Positions 44,006 through 53,095 of a stretch of DNA of 64,000 bases are shown in pieces. The DNA comes from Planctomycetota bacterium. Lineage in GTDB: Bacteria > Planctomycetota > UBA11346. The stretch is taken from assembly GCA_016745075.1 (NCBI GenBank), contig JADGDD010000001.1, positions 187,125 to 251,124 of the forward strand, written 5' to 3'. The translations under genes and the position numbers were made by a program. Under the pieces are notes generated by a model that was given only the letters and a program-made list of their open reading frames with translations, was not told where the DNA came from and did not search any database. How positions within the stretch are numbered: the stretch's first letter is position 1; every line of letters starts with the position of its first letter.

Positions 44006-46915
44006 TTACTGAATAAAATCGAGAGTAATAAATGTATATACATCTTCATTGCCATCTAACTGTTGTGCAATGTAGAGGCCAGGATTAAAAATAATTCCAG
44101 CAAATTCTATATTGGCATGAAAGCCGCCGCCAACGCTACGAATTGTGGTAGTCTCTTTATGAAATTCTTCTGGGCTTACAGTGGCTTCGTCATAAAAGAG
44201 GCTGGTTACGAGTTGGCGCAATGAAAATGGAGAAGTACCTTTACGGATAAAGGGCTGCCACACGGGGAAACGATAGGTAGCGCTCCAGCCAAGTAGAGTT
44301 CGTCCACTTGCCATAATGGTTTCGTATCCGCGTGGAAATTGCTGGCCCCACGCACCACCAAGACGAAAAGCAGATTGTCCGGTTGTTGGTTGATTAGACC
44401 AACCTGCTGTGCCACTGAGATGGAGCTGGTGTCCCCATTCAGGAAAGAGTGAAAAAGTGTGCTCAGCATGCAGTTCAAGCCTATCGCCAGATGCTGCACT
44501 TGCTCCTATATCTGAAAACTCAGAACGGCGATAACGTAAACGAGTAGAACTTCCATTTTCTCGTGTATATGATCGGGGGAAAGTAGTGAAATTACTCCAT
44601 GTAAATTCTGCTTCAAGATAACTTTCAGTACCGGTGTAAAAGTTGTTGTTTATTGTTGTTACCTGAGCGTATTCCTTCGCGATGGTATCGTTTCCTGTAT
44701 AATCAGCGAGACCGAAGGTTACAGCACTGCTTAAACGGTATTCTTGGCCGGTAGTGGTATAACTTAAGCGTAATTCACCTCTATTTATTTCATCAACATA
44801 ATCATAGCTGTTGCCATTTATATCTGCGATGGCACTGCCGTATAGACGATTACTATGCATCGCTAAGCCAGAGATTTCAATTGGTAATCCGGCATAGGTG
44901 TAGTGCAGCATACCTATTGTTTCGTCGGTAACTGCACCAATACCAACACTACCAGTAATGGTGTTAACGTGAATGGGGTCAGCAAATTGCCCAAGAATAC
45001 CCAACCCACCATCTGGTGTGGTGAGCATGGTTGGTGTCCAAAATTGTGGACGGATACGTGTTATACTTGTATAGTTTTCTTTTGTTAGCTGAGTCTGCGG
45101 TTGTGCACATTTTTTGATAAGGTTTTGTGCATAGGCCCTGTCATGCTTTGGCCAAGATAATGAAATATGTGGAGGAGTAATTGTTGTTTTGGGTACGGGT
45201 ATGATGGCAAGAAAGGGGCCAGTATGGTCGTGTTCAATAACGGCAAGTGTACGTTCATCAGGTGAGGGGACGCAAGCAATGATACCACCAACCGTATTGG
45301 TGACGGCAGAGAGAGAGTTTGTAGTCAGGTCATATTTCCAACCATTGGCAACACCACTGTGATCTGCACTAAAATAAATGCGATCACCACTCTTGTTCCA
45401 ACATGGATGAATAATACGTCCAGGCAGCGTGAGTAACGTTTTCGTCTGTGTGGTGTCGTTCAGTGTAGTGAGCTGCAAGTGGGAGCCAGCTTGAGTTGTT
45501 TCTACCCAAAGAATCTGATTGTGTTGTGGACGGAAACTCGGAGACCATGGCATACCGGTGCAGGGAATAATTGCAGCAGTTTGCAAATGAGAGAGCGTTG
45601 CTCCTTTTTGAATAAGTAATTCTTGTTGAGCAGCAGGCAGTAGGTGAATGGCTGCAAGGGTATAACCGTTGTTATCTTTCCGAATATCACCCTGAAGAAA
45701 GCGTTCGCCTATTTGTTGTGGTGTAGCCTGCCCATCCTGAACGATAAGACTGCTTCGTTGATCATTGCCACGCTGAGACCATATACGCAATGTGTTTGCA
45801 CTGCGAATAGCGCCAAGGCCAAAGGCAGGAAGAGCACCGTATTCTATGTGCCCCTGAGTGTCTACCGTTATGAAACGTGGGCGTTTGTAGGGGTCATGGG
45901 CAGCACAGTGTATACGGCTTCCATCCCAACATGGCATGCCCAGTCTCCATCCAGCTGGTGTGAGACGTGTTGTTTCAGTGATAGGCTCTGTGCGTAACAT
46001 AGAAAGGTGTTGTTGTTGTTCGGTAAGCAGGGCAGCACGAGCGTCTTCAAGTAAGGTTGTGTGGCTTGCCCCTAAAGAATGACGGGAGCCGTGAGAAAAT
46101 TTAAAGGCCCATTGATGTGCTTGGTCGTCTATGGTTTTCCATAGTGATTGTTCAGGAAAACGTTGTGAGAGAAAACGTAAATAAGCAGCACCGTAATAAT
46201 AAGCACTGCTGCCATACGGCCATTCATGAAAGGTAATAGACCACTCATTGGTCGGTGGAATAGTTCCAGCTGCGGCATCAAGTCGCCAAATCATATGGGT
46301 GAGACTATCACGTCCGCGTCCATTCCATAAGCTGTCCTCTGGGCTATAAATGGTTTCAGCCCATTGACCAATGCCTTCATGCCAAAACCGAGGCATGGTC
46401 ACATGTGACGGTGTTGTGAGGTAAAAGAGGCCAAGACTAGCAAGGTCAAAAGGAAGTACACGGCCAAAAATACGACCTAAAACAGAGCGTGCACCATAAC
46501 TCGTATTATTAGAGATGTGGTGTGCGCATTCATGAATAAGGGTTCTTTTCCAGCCTTCATGCCCAGAAAAAATACTGTGATGGGGTAGGGCTGGTGCCAG
46601 ATCCATTTGTACCAGTGGATGTGGAACGGTGGTTGAAAAACCATTATGGCTATCACGGCTATCGCTAAGTAAGAGCCAAAGTGGTTCTTGGTTTATTGTT
46701 CCCGCATCTGCGTACATTTGCGCAAGGGTGTTCTCTGCAAAGTGTACGATAGGCCTTAGCTTTTCAGCCTGTTCGCGTGGAACAATGGCTTGTACATATT
46801 TTCCAGATAAAACACTGAGTGTGCGCGTGCGTTCATCATCACTTTCAGCAAAAAGATGAGTGGTGCAGTAAGAGAAGAGGAAAAGTATGAGACAATAATT
46901 CCTCAATATTTTCAT
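44006..46915 (-). CDS. Metalloprotease / beta-propeller / outer-membrane barrel fusion
   Basis: Three parts are seen in this 969-residue protein after a signal peptide (about residues 1-23). Residues 100-200 hold a gluzincin zinc site, HECAH at 128-132, with Glu180 in FWHEGIGQWAE as the likely third ligand. Residues about 310-600 have TolB/WD-like repeats (GMPWSPSFRPQHNQILWV, CWNKSGDRIYFSAD, SPDERTLAVIEHD). From about 640 the sequence alternates polar and hydrophobic residues, as in an outer-membrane beta barrel, and ends in LDFIQ. The most likely location is the outer membrane with the enzyme on the periplasmic or surface side. The frame could begin at GTG 46924, three codons earlier. Confidence 0.75.
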   Translation of the reverse strand: MKILRNYCLILFLFSYCTTHLFAESDDERTRTLSVLSGKYVQAIVPREQAEKLRPIVHFAENTLAQMYADAGTINQEPLWLLLSDSRDSHNGFSTTVPHPLVQMDLAPALPHHSIFSGHEGWKRTLIHECAHHISNNTSYGARSVLGRIFGRVLPFDLASLGLFYLTTPSHVTMPRFWHEGIGQWAETIYSPEDSLWNGRGRDSLTHMIWRLDAAAGTIPPTNEWSITFHEWPYGSSAYYYGAAYLRFLSQRFPEQSLWKTIDDQAHQWAFKFSHGSRHSLGASHTTLLEDARAALLTEQQQHLSMLRTEPITETTRLTPAGWRLGMPCWDGSRIHCAAHDPYKRPRFITVDTQGHIEYGALPAFGLGAIRSANTLRIWSQRGNDQRSSLIVQDGQATPQQIGERFLQGDIRKDNNGYTLAAIHLLPAAQQELLIQKGATLSHLQTAAIIPCTGMPWSPSFRPQHNQILWVETTQAGSHLQLTTLNDTTQTKTLLTLPGRIIHPCWNKSGDRIYFSADHSGVANGWKYDLTTNSLSAVTNTVGGIIACVPSPDERTLAVIEHDHTGPFLAIIPVPKTTITPPHISLSWPKHDRAYAQNLIKKCAQPQTQLTKENYTSITRIRPQFWTPTMLTTPDGGLGILGQFADPIHVNTITGSVGIGAVTDETIGMLHYTYAGLPIEISGLAMHSNRLYGSAIADINGNSYDYVDEINRGELRLSYTTTGQEYRLSSAVTFGLADYTGNDTIAKEYAQVTTINNNFYTGTESYLEAEFTWSNFTTFPRSYTRENGSSTRLRYRRSEFSDIGASAASGDRLELHAEHTFSLFPEWGHQLHLSGTAGWSNQPTTGQSAFRLGGAWGQQFPRGYETIMASGRTLLGWSATYRFPVWQPFIRKGTSPFSLRQLVTSLFYDEATVSPEEFHKETTTIRSVGGGFHANIEFAGIIFNPGLYIAQQLDGNEDVYTFITLDFIQ

Positions 46916-46942
46916 GTCTCTCACTTTTCCTCTCTTTGTTTT

Positions 46943-47815
46943 TTACCGTAGTTGTGCGAGTATTGCATCGGCCATTCCAGCGAGTGGCCCAGCGGCAACG
47001 GCTACTTTAAGGTCGCCATTTTCGCTGGCGAGGCAGGCTTTGGTTAACCAACGGTTGCCAATCCTTTGGGTAAAGACACCTAGTGGTAGGCTACATCCGC
47101 CTTCAAGTCCGGCAAGAATAGTGCGTTCAACAGTAACTGCACATTCGGTTTCATAGCAGCCGATGCTTTCGATCATACGAATAATGCCTGGCACATGACT
47201 GAGGCAGTCAACTGCCATCGCTCCTTGAGCGGCTGCTGGAATAATTTCTTCATATGGATCAAGTGCTATTGCACCAGAGGCGCGCATTAATCCCATCCGT
47301 TGTAAGCCAGCGGCAGCGAGCAATGTGGCAGCAACTTCACCATCTTGTACTTTACGCATGCGAGTTTGAATGTTTCCACGAATATTCGTAAAGGTTAAAT
47401 CCGGTCGTAGAGCGGCAAGTTGGTGCCGTCTGCGTAAACTGGATGTGCCGATACATGCGCCTGTTGGTAAATCAGCAAGAGACTTACAGCCAATCATCAC
47501 GTCGCGTGGATCATCGCGTTGTAAGAGAGCGGCTAAGGTGATTCCATCAGGAGAAGTGGTGGGTAAATCTTTACACGAGTGTACACCAATGTCAGCACGG
47601 CCATCAAGCATAGCAAGATGAACTTCTTTGGCGAATACGCCAATATTGGTCCCCATGCCATAGAGTGGTGTCTCTGTATCTTGGTCACCGCTGGACGTTA
47701 ATGGAACTAATTCAGTTTTGATGCTGGGGTAGTTGAGAGAAAGGGACTGTTGAACAAAACGAGCTTGCCACATGGCGAGTGGGCTATTACGAGTCGCAAT
47801 GCGAAGCGTTTTCAT
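46943..47815 (-). CDS. hemC: Hydroxymethylbilane synthase (porphobilinogen deaminase)
   Basis: HemC joins four porphobilinogens into hydroxymethylbilane on the tetrapyrrole path. Motifs are ATRNSPLAMWQ at the start, VHSCKDLPT with catalytic Asp83, SSLRRRHQL, NIRGNIQTR, and the cofactor-binding GLEGGCSLPLG with Cys241 carrying the dipyrromethane. The 290 residues are slightly short but complete. It starts five bases after the upstream gene and ends 27 bases before the preferred start of the protease-barrel gene. hemA is about 6 kb away on the other strand. Confidence 0.95.
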   Translation of the reverse strand: MKTLRIATRNSPLAMWQARFVQQSLSLNYPSIKTELVPLTSSGDQDTETPLYGMGTNIGVFAKEVHLAMLDGRADIGVHSCKDLPTTSPDGITLAALLQRDDPRDVMIGCKSLADLPTGACIGTSSLRRRHQLAALRPDLTFTNIRGNIQTRMRKVQDGEVAATLLAAAGLQRMGLMRASGAIALDPYEEIIPAAAQGAMAVDCLSHVPGIIRMIESIGCYETECAVTVERTILAGLEGGCSLPLGVFTQRIGNRWLTKACLASENGDLKVAVAAGPLAGMADAILAQLR

Positions 47816-47820
47816 GACGG

Positions 47821-50679
47821 TTATTTCCTTTTCTTAAGCCGTTGGTATCCCAATCGCTGAATAATCTCTCTGTAGCCACGGCAAATAATATCAACACTTT
47901 CTTGTGCACCATTAGTAGGAAAACGATTATTTTTGCTGGTAATTGACCGAACATCAATAATAGGTACTGCTTTCAAGGCTTGTAAACCTGTCACGAGGTC
48001 TTTAAGGAATAGTCGTTGGGGATTGGTAAATTTATCTGGGCCAAGTGCAATAATAGGGTAGCTGCCGCTACTACGACAAGTATTTACAATATCTAACCAT
48101 ACGTTTACCGCTTTTTGACTGTCGAGTTCATCCATCATATCTGTCCAGCCTGGGAACAAGACAATAAATTGTGGTTTTTCTTTACGGACGATAGTGGCTA
48201 TGTCGCTTGCTAAATTTCTATGGTCGTTTTTTAATGAGAATATCATTTGTTCAGGAATATCTGTTCCGGGGGTCAGTATTCCTCGAATGCCAGTGCGCAG
48301 TGCTGAACTCCAGTCGCTTGTTTTGTGCAGTGTTTCACCGACGCAGAAAGCGACTTGCTCGGGGGCAGAGCGTTTCACTTTCTTTTTACGCTGATTAAAT
48401 ACAGAATTAACTACTGTTTGAATATCTTTACTACGAATGTGCTGTAAGGTGCGTTTATATTTAACCGGTAGGAGTGGGCTCGGTTTCATGCCAAGCATAC
48501 TTGTTTGTGGTTCTTGCTCATTGGCAAGGGCTACAGAAGCAAGGAAGAAGATAGAGGAGATGCCTTCTGATGTGTCGCTCAGGGTGAGTGTGGCGAGACT
48601 GTTCGAGAGAAATGCTGTTTCTTCGTCTTCATCAGAACCACTCGATAGAGTTGGGTTTGAGAATATGTGGGTAGTCCATTTGGTTTGTGTAAAAGGAATT
48701 GTGTCGCTAATGCTTGTTCCATTGGTATCTGTTATCGTAACTGTTATTTCAGAACGTCTGCTGTCGAAATTGTGAAGAAGTAAGGCACATCCACCATTAC
48801 TTATATTTGCACCGTTAATATCTATGCTAATTTGTTGTTTTTTTGTTTTTCGGTTTTGCTGGGAAATAGCAAGAGTTGGCCCTGCGCTTAAAGGAAGGCC
48901 TTGCAGGTCAGAGTATTTATCATCAAAGTAATCAATGGTTTTGACCCGTTTGTTTGTTTTCAGAGTATTGTGTTGTAAGACAAATGGGGGTGGTGCTTTA
49001 GGGAGCATGGCCCAGCGTTCTCCCCAATCCGTATCTTGAAGTTTTGTTGCATCTCTGAGCTTGCCTACTTCTCCCGCTTTGTAGCCTGTAATTTTATTGC
49101 CAAGGAAGATTCTATAAACATTCCAGCCAGCTTTATGCAAAGAGAGTTTTATTTCTACTGGCTGAGAAATGGTAATTGGCTGTGTTGACAGTTTATACCA
49201 TGTTGCTTTTATTGGTTTCTTTTCTGGAACAGCAAAGGATAAAGTGTTGTCAGTGCCCAAAGACAATTGTAGGGATGCATCTTGCTCGGGAATTTTTCTG
49301 ATTTGTATCCAGACATGATAATTGCCTGCTGGAAGACCGCTACATTTACGGCCGATAGAAACATTTTTTGTAACGGAGAGATAGCCGCCTTTTTTGGTCA
49401 TTAGGTTGTCCGGCATATCTTTGCGCAGTAAGGTGTCTGTGGAAAAGACGTAACGATCGTCTTGAGCGTTTGCAGCAGCAATTTTCTTTGCCTCTTCTGC
49501 CTCTTGTTCTTTTTCTTTGGCAAGTGTTTCTTCGTGTTCTTTTTGACGGGCAGTGTGCTGTTCTTGCAGGCTTGTCAGTTTACCATGTAGGTCTGTTAGT
49601 TCTATTGGCATTTTTGCAAACAGGCTAAAGTCTACGGTGTTCCACTTATCTGTTAATAGGAGCGACTCTGTGTTTTTGAGTTCTTCTTGATAGAGTTCGG
49701 TTAATTCTTCTAAGATAACTGGGAAGACAGGGTGTTGTGTATATTGTTCTGGAAGGCGCTGCTTCAGTTCTGCAAGTGCTTCATGTGGACGGGAAGATAA
49801 ATTGTGGCGTTTGAGATTGCTGAGGGCTTTTTGAGCAGCAAGTCGTTCAGCATGTGCCACTTCTAGTTCTTTATTGGTTTTTGCATAACGAGCACGTTGG
49901 CCGCTTAAGGCAGGGTCGTCCGGAAGTGGCTGTAGTGCATCAAGTAAGGCTTGTGCTTGTTCCAGTTTTTCCGAGTCGATGGCGGCCTGTGCTTGGTCGC
50001 AAACATCTTCAATGTAGTCACGAGCTTCAATACGAATGTCACTGAGTAACGGAGAGAGTGGCTCCAGTTGAATTTTTGCAGCGGAGAGGGCAACTAGCGG
50101 CTCTTTAGCGAAATCAGAACGTAGGCGGGGTTGAATGGCAAGTTGTGGTTCTGCTACTGTTGGTTCGCTTTTATCGGTGGTAGTAGTAACTGTTGGTTCG
50201 CTTGCCTTTTGTTCATTGCCGAGTGCAGCAATCAAGATGCTTACAAGGGCTATACAGCCGATGCCGATACCAGCAACCAGTCCAAGGGGTATTCTTTTTG
50301 CGGCTTGTTCTCGCGCATTGATATTCGCAATGATAGGTTCAGTTGAAATATTGAGTTGTGTTCCCGCTTTTTGCATATCCGTAAACATAGGGACATCATA
50401 GACGTGATTGTCACGAATAGTACGGCGGTGAACTACGGTATGTGCGGTAGAAATAAAGGTGTAGCGGTTGAGTTGTGCAAATTGTGGATGCGGAAAACAA
50501 TAAACCTGTGTTGGCAGTTGTTTTTGTTGTTTGCTTTTAGCACCGCTTTCTGGAGCCACAGCATCAATACAGTTTGAGCACAATAAGTGGCCAAGAATTT
50601 GAATAGCTAAGCCTTGTTCAACCTCATCTGGTGAGATAACGGCTTTGCAACGGGAACAGTGGGTCGTGTCTTTTTTCAT
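47821..50679 (-). CDS. Zinc-ribbon membrane protein with SGNH-like C-terminus
   Basis: This 952-residue protein opens with a zinc ribbon (Cys8, Cys11, Cys34, Cys37), has one transmembrane helix at about 131-154, and a periplasmic region of helical, Glu/Lys/Ala-rich coiled coil (about 205-415). A strand-rich lectin-like or carbohydrate-module region follows (YVFSTDTLL ... GNYHVWIQIRK), then a second such region. The last 150 residues (FCVGETLHKTSDW, VLFPGWTDMMDELD, PIIALGPDKF, and ESVDIICRGY) resemble an SGNH hydrolase without a clear GDS or catalytic DxxH. Its position five bases before hemC suggests co-transcription. Confidence 0.6.
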   Translation of the reverse strand: MKKDTTHCSRCKAVISPDEVEQGLAIQILGHLLCSNCIDAVAPESGAKSKQQKQLPTQVYCFPHPQFAQLNRYTFISTAHTVVHRRTIRDNHVYDVPMFTDMQKAGTQLNISTEPIIANINAREQAAKRIPLGLVAGIGIGCIALVSILIAALGNEQKASEPTVTTTTDKSEPTVAEPQLAIQPRLRSDFAKEPLVALSAAKIQLEPLSPLLSDIRIEARDYIEDVCDQAQAAIDSEKLEQAQALLDALQPLPDDPALSGQRARYAKTNKELEVAHAERLAAQKALSNLKRHNLSSRPHEALAELKQRLPEQYTQHPVFPVILEELTELYQEELKNTESLLLTDKWNTVDFSLFAKMPIELTDLHGKLTSLQEQHTARQKEHEETLAKEKEQEAEEAKKIAAANAQDDRYVFSTDTLLRKDMPDNLMTKKGGYLSVTKNVSIGRKCSGLPAGNYHVWIQIRKIPEQDASLQLSLGTDNTLSFAVPEKKPIKATWYKLSTQPITISQPVEIKLSLHKAGWNVYRIFLGNKITGYKAGEVGKLRDATKLQDTDWGERWAMLPKAPPPFVLQHNTLKTNKRVKTIDYFDDKYSDLQGLPLSAGPTLAISQQNRKTKKQQISIDINGANISNGGCALLLHNFDSRRSEITVTITDTNGTSISDTIPFTQTKWTTHIFSNPTLSSGSDEDEETAFLSNSLATLTLSDTSEGISSIFFLASVALANEQEPQTSMLGMKPSPLLPVKYKRTLQHIRSKDIQTVVNSVFNQRKKKVKRSAPEQVAFCVGETLHKTSDWSSALRTGIRGILTPGTDIPEQMIFSLKNDHRNLASDIATIVRKEKPQFIVLFPGWTDMMDELDSQKAVNVWLDIVNTCRSSGSYPIIALGPDKFTNPQRLFLKDLVTGLQALKAVPIIDVRSITSKNNRFPTNGAQESVDIICRGYREIIQRLGYQRLKKRK

Positions 50680-50733
50680 CGTGAACGGAGCATACTAGAC
50701 GATAAAAAGGGAGAGTCCAGCCCGAGAACAGGC

Positions 50734-50762
50734 TTGCGCTATTTCCGTTTATCAGTCATAAT
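50734..50762 (+). promoter_or_regulatory. Candidate promoter for the gene at 50768 (leaderless)
   Basis: TTGCGC (50734-50739) and CATAAT (50757-50762) are exactly 17 bases apart. The -10 ends five bases before the ATG, and no ribosome site exists, so the message may begin at the start codon. Confidence 0.4.
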
Positions 50763-50767
50763 GATGC

Positions 50768-51607
50768 ATGGCTGTTTCTAAGGGTGCGGTGTTATCAACG
50801 AGCTTCATAGAAGCTTTAGGACTGGGAGTGCATGTCGCAACGTTGACCGGCCCTATTTTGAACAAGGCACACCCCGATTTGCTGGAACCGATGTTTTTCA
50901 TTGAGGCAGAAGAATATGATGACACGGTCTACTTGGAACGTAATTACCTCTATGATGCCCAATTATCGATAAAGAGCTCTTACGGTGCTGGTGAGCGGGT
51001 ACTGATGTGGATGGGACGAGGAACGCGCTATCGTAATGGCGATAATAGCACAGAACCCTTTAATCTGCTCTTGGCCAGTGATCTTTTCCTTTTTAATGAC
51101 CCTCATGAATTCATCCGTTTTAGAACTTTTCTTAAGTCTCAGCGTATTATAGATGCGCAAGCAAGAGATTTCCTTGCAAAAAACCACAAAAACTTTGGTG
51201 AATTGGCAACAGATGAGAAAACAATAGGCTCTGTTTTAGCCTGTTTAGGGAATATTCGTGAATGGCCAGATCCAGAAAATGGTTTCCAGCTCCGTAAAGG
51301 GGATGAGCACACTCTAGAAGGTTTGGCAAAGGGCTATAGTGTTGCATTTGTTGCTGTCCGTAATTCGCCTATTTTGCCACGTCGTCTCTTAGCAATGGCA
51401 CCAGAAGAACGTTTATCTATCTTCCGTTTGTTTTGTTTTGCGGAAGATGCAGAGAAAGGCCCAGAGGGGCTTCGGTTTTTCTTGGCAACCCTTGGTCGTC
51501 AAACAGGCAACCATGCCGTTATGAGTGCGACCTCAGAAATACATAATGGCCAAGACTTCATGCGTGCTCTAGAGATTATGCGTCGGTACCTGCTCAAAGT
51601 CGTATAA
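50768..51607 (+). CDS. Protein of unknown function (279 residues)
   Basis: A soluble protein without signal peptide or membrane helices. It contains FIEAEEYDDTVYLERNYLY and a run with many aromatic residues, then a helical C-terminal half (LPRRLLAMAPEERLSIFRLFCF). I recognise no family or catalytic motif. It stands alone, with a divergent large membrane gene upstream and a bidirectional terminator downstream, so it is its own transcription unit. Confidence 0.6.
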   Translation: MAVSKGAVLSTSFIEALGLGVHVATLTGPILNKAHPDLLEPMFFIEAEEYDDTVYLERNYLYDAQLSIKSSYGAGERVLMWMGRGTRYRNGDNSTEPFNLLLASDLFLFNDPHEFIRFRTFLKSQRIIDAQARDFLAKNHKNFGELATDEKTIGSVLACLGNIREWPDPENGFQLRKGDEHTLEGLAKGYSVAFVAVRNSPILPRRLLAMAPEERLSIFRLFCFAEDAEKGPEGLRFFLATLGRQTGNHAVMSATSEIHNGQDFMRALEIMRRYLLKVV

Positions 51608-51626
51608 TCAAGGTGCCATTTATAAC

Positions 51627-51659
51627 AAAAGCCTGACGAAGATCATTCGCCAGGCTTTT
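51627..51659. terminator. Strong bidirectional terminator
   Basis: AAAAGCCTG, one mismatch, CGAA, five-base loop, TTCG, mismatch, CAGGCTTTT. The long stem flanked by A and T runs works on both strands and separates the convergent unknown gene and the ammonium transporter. Confidence 0.85.
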
Positions 51660-51681
51660 ATGCTGTAAAAGTGAAACTATT

Positions 51682-52977
51682 TTAGAGAATGTAGCCGCGT
51701 TCGTCGTGCTCGCTCAGGTCGAGGCCGAGGTCTTCGTTTTCACTGCGTACACGTAGTCCGATTGTTTTCTTGATGATCAGGAGTAAGATTACACTCACTA
51801 CCGCAGACCATAGGATGGTAATGCCCGAAGCAGCAGCTTGTACGCCAAGCTGGCTACCAATGCTGAAATCAGCGTTTTCTGCATTGCTACCGCCAAGAAT
51901 GGCAGCAAAGATACCAACGAGAATGGTACCGATAAAGCCACCAACGCCATGTACGCCAAAAGCATCTAGACTATCATCAAAAGAGAATTTGTTTTTCAAG
52001 GTAACTGCTACAAAGAAACAGCCAAGTGCTGCGCAGATGCCAATAACAATAGCGCCTAGTGGACCAACATCACCAGAGGCTGGGGTGATAGTAGCAAGGC
52101 CAGCAATGGCACCAGTTGCAATGCCAAGCGCACTTGGTTTGCCATGTTTTATCCATTCCATAGCCATCCATGTAATAGCAGCGGTAGCGGCAGAGATATG
52201 AGTCACTAACATGGCCATAGCAGCACTGCCACCAGCACTTAAGTCACTACCGCCGTTAAAACCAAACCAGCCCACCCAGAGCATGCCTGTACCGCACATG
52301 GTCATGGTCAAGTTATGCGGTTTGAATGGTTCCTCTGGATACCCTTTACGTCGGCCAACCATCAGTGCGGCAACAAGGGCGGCAATACCAGCAGTAATAT
52401 GGACAACAGTACCGCCAGCAAGATCAATCAGACCCCATTGGTAGAATAGGCCGCCTTCGGTCCAAGCCATATGACAAATGGGTAAGTAGCATAGTATGTT
52501 CCAGAGCGTGCAGAAAAGAAGAATAGCAGAGAACTTCATACGCTCAGCGACGCCGCCAATAATAAGAGCAGGGGTAATAATGAAGAAGGTCATTTGGAAA
52601 ATGACATGTAAAGCTGTCGGTATGGTGCCGCTGACGCTATTTTCTGTTATGCCAGTAAGTCCAGCCATACTAAAGTCACCAATAAAGGCATTGCCTTCAC
52701 CAAAGGCGAGGCTGTAGCCAAAGGCGACCCAAATGATGCTCATAACGCCAGCAATAGCCATGCATTGAACCAAGATGGACAATACGTTTTTAGATTTGAC
52801 TAAGCCGCCATAAAACAGTGCCAAGCCAGGTAAGGTCATGAACAGTACTAAAGCAGTTGCGGTTAAGATCCACGCTGTGTCGCCTGAATTGACTTGGGTA
52901 ACCGCATCTTCAGCGGATAACATAAGAGGGCTGGCAGCTAAGCAGATAGCAGCCGAAAGGCGAGAGAGTATACTCAT
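51682..52977 (-). CDS. amt: Ammonium transporter (Amt)
   Basis: Amt channels move ammonia/ammonium across the inner membrane under nitrogen limitation. The 431-residue protein has a cleavable signal (about 1-22), as in many Amt proteins, then eleven helices. The family signatures are DTAWILTATALVLFMTLPG, the pore histidines His193 in GGTVVHI and His343 in FGVHGVGG, and the gating FF in MTFFII. AAGGA lies seven bases before the ATG. No glnK lies next to it, unlike the common arrangement. The C-terminus ends in SEHDERGYIL, likely the regulatory tail. Confidence 0.95.
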   Translation of the reverse strand: MSILSRLSAAICLAASPLMLSAEDAVTQVNSGDTAWILTATALVLFMTLPGLALFYGGLVKSKNVLSILVQCMAIAGVMSIIWVAFGYSLAFGEGNAFIGDFSMAGLTGITENSVSGTIPTALHVIFQMTFFIITPALIIGGVAERMKFSAILLFCTLWNILCYLPICHMAWTEGGLFYQWGLIDLAGGTVVHITAGIAALVAALMVGRRKGYPEEPFKPHNLTMTMCGTGMLWVGWFGFNGGSDLSAGGSAAMAMLVTHISAATAAITWMAMEWIKHGKPSALGIATGAIAGLATITPASGDVGPLGAIVIGICAALGCFFVAVTLKNKFSFDDSLDAFGVHGVGGFIGTILVGIFAAILGGSNAENADFSIGSQLGVQAAASGITILWSAVVSVILLLIIKKTIGLRVRSENEDLGLDLSEHDERGYIL

Positions 52978-53003
52978 GGGGCAATCCTTGTGGTGGTAGG
53001 AAG

Positions 53004-53018
53004 AGGAGCATTGCTCCT
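53004..53018. promoter_or_regulatory. Hairpin in the amt upstream region
   Basis: AGGAGC and GCTCCT make a perfect 6-bp stem with a 3-base loop about 27 bases before the amt ATG, upstream of its ribosome site. It may be a leader structure or operator. Confidence 0.3.
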
Positions 53019-53095
53019 AAAATTGCAATATGTCGATGTAGAGGGGAGGCTAGCGGTAACAAAGTGCTTGTCGTGTGTAATTTTTAACCACCAGC

